Assembly (NCBI GenBank): GCA_037443785.1
Contig: JBBINR010000002.1
Location: 94,917-158,916, forward strand
Length of the DNA: 64,000 nucleotides
Origin: JAQUOA01 sp037443785
GTDB taxonomy: Bacteria; Bacteroidota; Ignavibacteria; UBA10030; UBA8401
Reading direction: 5' to 3'
The notes under the pieces are model-generated. The model was not told the origin of the DNA, did not search any database, and saw only the letters and a program-made list of their open reading frames with translations. A program made the translations under genes and the position numbers. Below are positions 35,737-41,623 of this stretch, one piece after another. How positions within the stretch are numbered: the first letter of the stretch is position 1; each line of letters opens with the position of its first letter.

Positions 35737-35780
35737 GTCGACTTGTCCCGAAGGGACACCTTCGGGGAGCGACCGGTTAG
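35737..35780. repeat. TTGTCCCGAAGGGA palindromic repeat, copy 1
   Basis: GTCG-ACTTGTCCCGAAGGGA followed by CACCTTCGGGGAGCGAC and a GGTTA end. The arms CCCGAAGG/CCTTCGGG form a stem. A second copy in the same orientation lies at 36313-36356, and each copy follows the stop codon of a minus-strand gene. Confidence 0.75.
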
Positions 35781-35803
35781 GGCGTATTGTAATTTTTAAA
35801 ATA

Positions 35804-36235
35804 TTAGAATATGAACGGAATTATCTTTTTGGTTTTGCGTGAATACTCCGCATAGTCAGGGAAGTGTGTACGCAGAATCTCCTCTTCACTCATGATACGG
35901 ATTGAAACTCCGCTTGTAACGATCAAGCCAATCATCACCGTCGCGGTGGATAGATGTCCGAAAATACTTGCCCATATTAATAGTAATGCCGCAGTGTACA
36001 TTGGATGTCGAACAAACGCATACGGTCCGGTCGAGAGGAGCGGGCCTTCTTTCGGCTCTGCATCGACACTGAATTGTCCTGCTTGAAAACTTCGCCGCGC
36101 CCAAATACTTATCGCAACCGCCAGTACCTGTGCTGTAATTATGAACGGGGAAGGTGAAAGCAAGTTTCCAGAGGCCAATAAATATACTATCGCTAAAATC
36201 AGGATAGGAAGAGCAAATTTGGCAATTCGTTTCAT
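35804..36235 (-). CDS. Isoprenylcysteine carboxyl methyltransferase-like membrane protein
   Basis: The 143 residues have three or four hydrophobic helices and the ICMT/PEMT C-terminal signature: GPYAFVRHPMYTAALLL, then EEEILRTHFPDYAEYSRKTKKIIPFIF. The RHPxY motif and the EE residues bind S-adenosylmethionine in this fold. Bacterial members methylate lipids or unknown small molecules, so the substrate is open. It is flanked on both sides by copies of the same palindromic repeat. Confidence 0.85.
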   Translation of the reverse strand: MKRIAKFALPILILAIVYLLASGNLLSPSPFIITAQVLAVAISIWARRSFQAGQFSVDAEPKEGPLLSTGPYAFVRHPMYTAALLLIWASIFGHLSTATVMIGLIVTSGVSIRIMSEEEILRTHFPDYAEYSRKTKKIIPFIF

Positions 36236-36312
36236 TAATGAAAACCTCCTTTGATATATTCAGCGGCCTGACGGATCGGAATTCATCCGCTGAACAGCGT
36301 GGCGGATGCACC

Positions 36313-36356
36313 GTCGGCTTGTCCCGAAGGGATCCCTTCGGGGAGTGACTGATTAA
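36313..36356. repeat. TTGTCCCGAAGGGA palindromic repeat, copy 2
   Basis: The core CCCGAAGGG-AT-CCCTTCGGG (36323-36342) is a perfect palindrome. Flanks GTCGGCTTGT and GGAGTGACTGATTA match copy 1 at 35737-35780. Confidence 0.75.
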
Positions 36357-36362
36357 GAAGCA

Positions 36363-36950
36363 TTAAATACCGACTGAAAAATAGGCCCCAAGCATATTAT
36401 AATTTTCCACTACAACATAACGAAGATGAATACCGACAGATCCTGTTTCCGTTCTCGTTGTTACTCCAATACCCGGAGCAAAAAAGAATTTTGATACTGT
36501 TCCCTGTGCAAAATGAGGAGTATATTCCGGCGGTTCTTCATATGTTAATTCACCCAAACTACATCCCAATTCAATCTTAAACATTGAAAGATCAATCCTC
36601 TGTCCAATTTCAGGGCCCCAAAACACTGAAGGACCATGACCTTTGACGGAAATACTTCTTGAAAAACCCATATGGTAGAATATTGATACACCTGCAAAGG
36701 TCTTCGTCGAAAATTCAAAATTTCCCCTGACACCAAATCCCAATCCTCTATCATAATTAAAACCATTCCCAATCAACATCTGCGCATTCCAAATGCCAAT
36801 TACGTGACTATCCTTGCCAACACGTTTTTGAACGTTGCCTCCTTCATTGGTATTTGATACTGTATCACCCTCAATTGGAATTGGTTTAGACAGTACCTGT
36901 GATGAATTGAACATCACTAGTAAAAAGAATAAAACTATTTTTGTCTTCAT
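36363..36950 (-). CDS. Putative outer-membrane beta-barrel protein
   Basis: Translation from the Met at 36950 gives 195 residues with a signal peptide (MKTKIVLFFLLVMFNSSQVLS) and a strand-rich mature part with repeated Gly and aromatic residues (GLGFGVRGNFEFSTKTFAGV). It ends in YNMLGAYFSVGI, as expected of small outer-membrane barrels. No family was recognised. A longer frame starts at 36977. It is preceded by the promoter at 37056-37084. Confidence 0.65.
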   Translation of the reverse strand: MKTKIVLFFLLVMFNSSQVLSKPIPIEGDTVSNTNEGGNVQKRVGKDSHVIGIWNAQMLIGNGFNYDRGLGFGVRGNFEFSTKTFAGVSIFYHMGFSRSISVKGHGPSVFWGPEIGQRIDLSMFKIELGCSLGELTYEEPPEYTPHFAQGTVSKFFFAPGIGVTTRTETGSVGIHLRYVVVENYNMLGAYFSVGI

Positions 36951-36977
36951 TTGGTACGTGATCGAATTTTTATTCAC

Positions 36978-37311
36978 TGTGAAGCACGCAGTCGGTTCTG
37001 CCGGCCCTTGAGATGGAGCGATGAATGATTGCCGGAATCAATATTTTATTGTGTGAATGTAGAGAGAATAAATGTGTTCGTCAACAAGAAAAGTAAGGAA
37101 TAAGAAGAAAAGGATGAGGGATGAATTATGAAGGATGAAGCAAAACATGGATGCTTCGACTCGTCCATAGAGCGGACTCGCTCAGCATGACACCAAGGGG
37201 AAAAATTGTTCATGGATCCCCGCTTATAGCATGCGGGGATGACAGAGGGAAAGCACATGGGCTACGCTCTTCACAAAGTTTAAAATGAATTCTTGAATTG
37301 CCGCAACACTT
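36978..37311. other. Intergenic region with promoter and decayed dispersed repeats
   Basis: Besides the minus-strand promoter (37056-37084) this stretch contains a GCTTCGACTC...CTCAGCATGAC segment (37152-37191) and an ATCCCCGC/GCGGGGAT inverted repeat (37216-37223, 37233-37240). Both are of the kind dispersed in many copies in such genomes. No gene is supported here before the sigma factor. Confidence 0.55.
37056..37084 (-). promoter_or_regulatory. Promoter for the beta-barrel gene at 36363
   Basis: On the minus strand TTGACG (37084-37079) and TACATT (37061-37056) are 17 bp apart. Downstream ACACAATAAAATATTGATT then CCGGC matches the downstream part of the promoter at 34693-34721 nearly base for base. 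Confidence 0.7.
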
Positions 37312-37932
37312 TTGGTATTATTCGGGAGTTCATTTTGTCATTTAATTCGGCAGGACTTGTCCTCTTCAGTTCGTCATAGTGAATTAACCACGTGGGTTCG
37401 TGCGTATACTAAAGATATGCTCTCGTGGGCAACCAAGCGCACCTCGAATCAACATATTGCAGAAGATCTTGTCCAAGAAACATTTCTTATTGCCGCCGAA
37501 AAGTATTCAAGTTTTCGCCGCGAGAGTGAGCCAAAGACCTGGCTGTTTGGGATACTCAATCTGAAGATTGCTGAATTTTACCGTTCCAAAAAACGGACTC
37601 ACGAATCACATGTTGATATCGATGAATTTTCTGATCTTTTTTTCTCCGAGGATGGAAAATGGAAACAGAGTGCCGCACCAACAGTATGGGAAGATGTTGA
37701 TACTCATCTGTTTGATGATCAGTTGTTCGTTGAAATATTTGAACAATGTTTAGGAAGTTTACCAAACACCTGGAACCAAAGTTTGACGGCAAAATTTTTC
37801 AGCGAAAAAACAACCGAGCAAATCTGTCAGGAATTGGGTATATCAATCACTAATTATTGGCAGCTTATCCATCGAGCAAAGCTTAAAATGCGTTCATGTT
37901 TAGAACAACAGTGGTTCCGAAAAAATAGGTAA
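37312..37932 (+). CDS. ECF-type RNA polymerase sigma factor
   Basis: The 206 residues include sigma region 2 (ATKRTSNQHIAEDLVQETFLIA, then PKTWLFGILNLKIAEFYRSKK) and region 4 (TEQICQELGISITNYWQLIHRAKLKMRSCL). The domain spacing is normal. The start is uncertain: the first possible start is a TTG at 37312 and the first ATG (37420) would cut into region 2. It is followed 5 bp later by a small zinc-binding protein that is the likely anti-sigma factor. Confidence 0.88.
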   Translation: MVLFGSSFCHLIRQDLSSSVRHSELTTWVRAYTKDMLSWATKRTSNQHIAEDLVQETFLIAAEKYSSFRRESEPKTWLFGILNLKIAEFYRSKKRTHESHVDIDEFSDLFFSEDGKWKQSAAPTVWEDVDTHLFDDQLFVEIFEQCLGSLPNTWNQSLTAKFFSEKTTEQICQELGISITNYWQLIHRAKLKMRSCLEQQWFRKNR

Positions 37933-37937
37933 CCAAT

Positions 37938-38195
37938 ATGACTGTAATGATGCTTTCATGTTTTAAGGCAACAGAATTGATCGAAAAACGTCAACTGACA
38001 CCACTTGGCGTCGTTGATCTCTTGAGATTGCATATGCATACCATGATGTGCGATGCATGCCGAATGTATGAGAAACAGAGTAAAATCATTACTACCGCAC
38101 TTCATTCAGAACTTCATATGAATAGATCGGCTGTTCATGTAAGCGATGAATCTGCCAATACACTTATTGAAAAGATCCTTACGGAAGAAAAATAA
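37938..38195 (+). CDS. Small zinc-finger anti-sigma factor candidate
   Basis: The 85 residues have the H-x3-C-x2-C anti-sigma zinc motif in LHMHTMMCDACRMYEKQ. There is no membrane segment, so it would be a soluble anti-sigma factor. It begins 5 bp after the sigma factor stop and matches the short HLMMCxxCRxxxKQ type found beside ECF sigma genes in Bacteroidota. Zn release on oxidation could free the sigma factor; that is inference. Confidence 0.8.
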   Translation: MTVMMLSCFKATELIEKRQLTPLGVVDLLRLHMHTMMCDACRMYEKQSKIITTALHSELHMNRSAVHVSDESANTLIEKILTEEK

Positions 38196-38274
38196 AAATC
38201 GGCTGTCAGGAATTCTTCTTCGTGTCACTAATCGTATGTAATCAATAATTAATCATTAGAAAGGATTATCTACG

Positions 38275-38703
38275 ATGAAACACTCTTTCCGAAGTTCCAT
38301 TCTCGCCGGCATTGCGGCAACATTTGTTATGACTTTAGTTACCATGGCTGCACCAATGATGGGATTCCCGCCAATGAATCCTGCGGCAATGCTTTCCGAA
38401 ACGATGCATGCACCTATTATTGCGGGTTGGCTTGCGCATTTTATGATCGGGATTCTTTTCGCGGTAAGTTATACTCTGTTTATTGCCGATCGTTTAAAGG
38501 TTTCACCTGTAATCATAAAAGGATCACTGTTCGGATTCGGTGTATTCCTCTTTGCACAAATTATGATGGCGATGATGAATGCCGTCATGGGTGGAATGCC
38601 GTCACCTGAAGGAAGCATGGCATTATTGCTCGTTGGAAGTATCATGGGACATGTCATCTATGGAATTGTCGTTGCCCTTATTGCAAAACCTTCACAAAAA
38701 TAA
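38275..38703 (+). CDS. Met-rich four-helix membrane protein
   Basis: The 142 residues have four hydrophobic segments (about 8-30, 47-70, 79-104 and 114-138) and a very high content of Met and Gly (MGFPPMNPAAMLSETMHAP; QIMMAMMNAVMGGMPSPEG). No family was assigned with confidence. It lies between the anti-sigma candidate and a glutaredoxin gene, 13 bp upstream of the latter, so the genes are probably co-transcribed and controlled by the same sigma factor. Confidence 0.7.
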   Translation: MKHSFRSSILAGIAATFVMTLVTMAAPMMGFPPMNPAAMLSETMHAPIIAGWLAHFMIGILFAVSYTLFIADRLKVSPVIIKGSLFGFGVFLFAQIMMAMMNAVMGGMPSPEGSMALLLVGSIMGHVIYGIVVALIAKPSQK

Positions 38704-38716
38704 TTGAAAGAACTGC

Positions 38717-38989
38717 ATGCCTAAAATAACAATGTATTCAACGCCGTGGTGCGGTGATTGCCGAAATGCAAAACGATTCTTAAAAAATTCCGGAATAGAA
38801 TATTCCGAAATTGATATAGACCAAAATGACAGCGCAGCACAACAAGTCATTGATTGGTCGGGAGGACGACGAGTGATTCCAACGTTTCACATTACTGCGT
38901 GCGATCAAAGTACATCGTTGATACTCCATAATCCGAAACTCAATGATTTAGATAAAATTCTTCGTGACCTTATCACGAAAACCGCCTGA
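38717..38989 (+). CDS. Glutaredoxin-like (mycoredoxin-type) protein
   Basis: The 90 residues form a glutaredoxin fold: MPKITMYSTPWCGDC (active Cys12 and Cys15), a middle QQVIDWSGGRRVIPTF segment with cis-Pro, and a C-terminal helix. The single-domain form and WCGDC motif resemble mycoredoxins and NrdH-like proteins. It would reduce disulphides or mixed thiols. It closes the sigma/anti-sigma operon. Confidence 0.88.
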   Translation: MPKITMYSTPWCGDCRNAKRFLKNSGIEYSEIDIDQNDSAAQQVIDWSGGRRVIPTFHITACDQSTSLILHNPKLNDLDKILRDLITKTA

Positions 38990-39131
38990 CATCGATGGAT
39001 TCTCCGAAGGAGTCCTTTTGAACCGACGACAGTTCCGCTTTGTGAATCCCGGTGTGCGGAATTTAGAAGCGGGATCGTTGGTCAGCGACCTTGTGAGGAA
39101 TGACAAATGTACGCAGGGGAAGAAATTTCTT

Positions 39132-39161
39132 TTGCGTCAAATGAATCATTTTGTATATTAT
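39132..39161 (+). promoter_or_regulatory. Promoter candidate for the metZ leader
   Basis: TTGCGT (39132-39137) is followed by TATATT (39154-39159, 16-bp spacer) or TATTAT (39156-39161, 18-bp spacer). Transcription would start near 39167 and give a leader of about 130 nt. Confidence 0.5.
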
Positions 39162-39299
39162 AGACAATGAAATCGGTATTTCTATATATGATGTGTTGTC
39201 TAAAGGTACATTCGCATTCGTGAAAGAGACGCATCAATTTGCTTTTTTGAAAAGTCTTTCACACTGAAAGACTTTTTTGCTTTTTAGGAGGAGCCAGCC
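39162..39299 (+). promoter_or_regulatory. Structured leader with competing antiterminator, possible riboswitch
   Basis: AGACAA (39162-39167) can pair with TTGTCT (39196-39201), enclosing a GAAAT/ATTTC hairpin. GTGAAAGA (39220-39227) can pair with TCTTTCAC (39255-39262). The latter is also the left arm of the terminator at 39250-39278, so the two structures exclude each other. The ribosome site AGGAGGAG follows only at 39286-39293. I could not match the upstream part to any known riboswitch class. Confidence 0.6.
39250..39280 (+). terminator. Leader terminator upstream of metZ
   Basis: AAAAGTCTTTCA (39250-39261) pairs perfectly with TGAAAGACTTTT (39265-39276) around a CAC loop and runs into TTTTTTGCTTTTT. 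It lies between the promoter and the metZ start codon and is therefore an attenuator. Confidence 0.85.
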
Positions 39300-40472
39300 A
39301 TGAAAAAACATTTTGAAACCAATGCAGTCCGTACGCAATCCAAGCGTTCATCAAACCGCGAACATTCGGTTCCGCTCTATCTTACCTCGAGTTTTTTGTT
39401 TGATAATGCAGAGCAGGGGCGGGCGCTGTTTGCGGACGAAATCGAAGGAAATATTTATTCGCGCTTTTCCAATCCGAACACGTCGGAGTTTATCGAGAAA
39501 ATGGCCGCGATGGAACACGGGGAAGACGGCTTTGCTTTTGCGACAGGAATGGCGGCGATCTTTGTTGGATTCGGCGCGCTGCTCCAATCGGGAGATCATG
39601 TGCTCGCCTGCCGTTCGCTCTTCGGGTCGTCGCATCAACTGCTGACAAAAGTGTTGTCCAAATGGGGAATCACACATACGTACGTTGATGCTGCCCATCC
39701 TGAAACATGGGAAGGGGCGATTCAAAAAAACACGAAATTAATTTTCATCGAAACGCCTTCCAATCCCGGATTGGAATTGATCGATCTTGAATGGCTCGGC
39801 ACACTGAAAAAGAAACACAACGTGCTGTTGAGCGTGGATAATTGTTTTGCGACGCCGTATCTGCAGACGCCGATCGATTTCGGCGCCGATCTTGTGATTC
39901 ACTCAGCCACAAAATTCATCGACGGGCAGGGAAGAGTGCTCGGCGGCGTGATTGTCGGGAACAAAGCATTGATCAAAGAGATCCGATTCTTCTCGCGCCA
40001 TACCGGACCGGCAATGTCGCCGTTCAATGCGTGGCTTCTTTCAAAAAGCTTAGAGACCCTTGCGGTGCGAATGGATCGGCATTGCGCAAATGCACTCGCG
40101 CTTGCGCAGCATTTAGAAAAGCATTCCGAAATCGAAAGCGTGAAGTATCCGTTTCTTCCGTCGCATCCGCAGTATGACCTTGCCAAGAAACAAATGAAAC
40201 AAGGGGGCGGTGTTGTGACGTTTGTTGTTAAAGGAGGATACGAACGGGCGAAAAAATTTATCGATGCCATTGAAATGCTCTCCAGCACGGCAAATCTTGG
40301 CGATGCGCGAACCACGGTCACGCATCCGGCATCGACCACGCATTCAAAATTAACCGACGAAGAACGGGCGAAGGTTGCCATTGGACCGGGATTGATCCGT
40401 ATTTCCGCTGGACTTGAACATATCGACGATATTGTTGCCGATGTTGACCAGGCATTGAAGAAATCGAAATAA
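39300..40472 (+). CDS. metZ: O-succinylhomoserine sulfhydrylase-type PLP enzyme
   Basis: The 390 residues match the Cys/Met metabolism PLP family (trans-sulfuration, MetZ-like). The ATG follows AGGAGGAGCCAGCC. The PLP lysine is K205 in HSATKFIDGQGRVLGG. Other hallmarks are ETPSNPGLELIDL, DNCFATPYLQTPIDFGADLVIH in parts, and the C-terminal TTHSKLTDEERAKVAIGPGLIR. It should make homocysteine from an acyl-homoserine and sulfide. The YeeE/YedE pair downstream fits a sulfur-uptake context. MetY, MetB and methionine gamma-lyase are close relatives and cannot be excluded. Confidence 0.9.
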   Translation: MKKHFETNAVRTQSKRSSNREHSVPLYLTSSFLFDNAEQGRALFADEIEGNIYSRFSNPNTSEFIEKMAAMEHGEDGFAFATGMAAIFVGFGALLQSGDHVLACRSLFGSSHQLLTKVLSKWGITHTYVDAAHPETWEGAIQKNTKLIFIETPSNPGLELIDLEWLGTLKKKHNVLLSVDNCFATPYLQTPIDFGADLVIHSATKFIDGQGRVLGGVIVGNKALIKEIRFFSRHTGPAMSPFNAWLLSKSLETLAVRMDRHCANALALAQHLEKHSEIESVKYPFLPSHPQYDLAKKQMKQGGGVVTFVVKGGYERAKKFIDAIEMLSSTANLGDARTTVTHPASTTHSKLTDEERAKVAIGPGLIRISAGLEHIDDIVADVDQALKKSK

Positions 40473-40510
40473 ATTTTTGCGAATAATAATTAACAATAAA
40501 GGAAAAATCT

Positions 40511-40981
40511 ATGAACTGGTTTTTTGAATCGTGGAATTGGTATATCGCCGGTCCATTAATTGGATTATTCGTACCGGCGCTGTTAATCGTAACAAACAAA
40601 ATGCTGGGCATTTCTTCGGCATTCGAACATCTCTGTACGCTTGTTCTCCCAAAAGAGAAGGGTTCTATTTTCAATTTCAATATTGTTGAAAACAGCTGGA
40701 AGACACTGTTCGTTGTCGGTATTGCGCTTGGGGCCTACGTTGCGTCGCATTTTCTTTCGTCATCGCCGGTGCATTTTCTTCCGGAACAGTATCACACCAC
40801 AGCGGGTTACGTTAAATTATTTATCGGCGGAATTTTGGTCGGATTCGGAACACGATACGCGAACGGATGCACATCGGGCCATGCAATATTTGGTCTCTCT
40901 ATTTTGCAATCGTCGAGCTTGAAAGCAACGATTTCGTTTTTTATCGGCGGATTGATTTATACATTTTTCGCATCATTATAA
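40511..40981 (+). CDS. YeeE/YedE family transporter, first half
   Basis: The 156 residues have about four hydrophobic helices and the YeeE/YedE signature GFGTRYANGCTSGHAIFGLS. In full-length YeeE (thiosulfate transporter) two such halves are fused, each with a conserved Cys; here Cys is in ANGCTSGH. A ribosome site AAAGGAAAA precedes the ATG. Together with the next gene it forms one split transporter, probably for thiosulfate or a related sulfur compound. Confidence 0.88.
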   Translation: MNWFFESWNWYIAGPLIGLFVPALLIVTNKMLGISSAFEHLCTLVLPKEKGSIFNFNIVENSWKTLFVVGIALGAYVASHFLSSSPVHFLPEQYHTTAGYVKLFIGGILVGFGTRYANGCTSGHAIFGLSILQSSSLKATISFFIGGLIYTFFASL

Positions 40982-41044
40982 TAGTACAAGCATCTCACAC
41001 AACGTCGCAAAAGTTCAGAGAAAAATACTTTGAGGAAAAGGGAA

Positions 41045-41455
41045 ATGAAAAATTTTTTCTATATCGTGTTTGGAATACTTTTCGGAATTATTCTTACCAA
41101 ATCTGAAGTGATCAGCTGGTTCAGAATCCAGAATATGTTCCAATTTAAAGAGCTTCACATGTATCTGATCATCGGTTCTGCCGTTGCGGTCGGAATCATT
41201 TCAATGCAACTGATTCAGCGGCTGAATGTAAAGAGCTTGAATGGTGAAGAAATTCATGTAAAAGGTAAACAATTTCATAAAGGGTTTATCATCGGCGGAA
41301 TAATTTTTGGCATCGGCTGGGCGATCACCGGCGCCTGTCCGGGTCCGATCTTTGCGCAAATTGGCGCGGGAGAATTTCCGGCGCTATTTACGCTTGCCGG
41401 TGCACTGCTCGGCGCATTTTTATATCATTCGTTCAAATCAAAATTGCCGCACTAA
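41045..41455 (+). CDS. YeeE/YedE family transporter, second half
   Basis: From the ATG at 41045 (after GAGGAAAAGGGA) the protein has 136 residues. It has four helices and the second YeeE signature GIGWAITGACPGPIFAQIG with its conserved Cys. It follows the first half by 63 bp. A terminator at 41502 closes the unit. The pair lies next to metZ, suggesting co-regulation for sulfur supply to methionine. Confidence 0.88.
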   Translation: MKNFFYIVFGILFGIILTKSEVISWFRIQNMFQFKELHMYLIIGSAVAVGIISMQLIQRLNVKSLNGEEIHVKGKQFHKGFIIGGIIFGIGWAITGACPGPIFAQIGAGEFPALFTLAGALLGAFLYHSFKSKLPH

Positions 41456-41501
41456 ACAGCATTGGCAAAAAAGCTTCACGTGTGTTTGCATCATTTTCAC
41501 C

Positions 41502-41533
41502 ATCGGGCGAATTGTTGTTTCACCCGATTTTTC
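41502..41533 (+). terminator. Intrinsic terminator of the metZ-YeeE unit
   Basis: ATCGGG (41502-41507) pairs with CCCGAT (41523-41528), extended by GAA/TTC across one mismatch, and followed by TTTTTC. A second small hairpin, AACGG/CCGTT (41563-41579), followed by a T-run, lies 30 bp further and may act as a second terminator or in the lon leader. Confidence 0.75.
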
Positions 41534-41623
41534 TAATTATCTTTACTCAACAAAAACAACAAAACGGCGATAAACCGTTTTTTTTATCGTTGTACAGCAT
41601 TCCGATAGAAAGTACAAGCCGTA

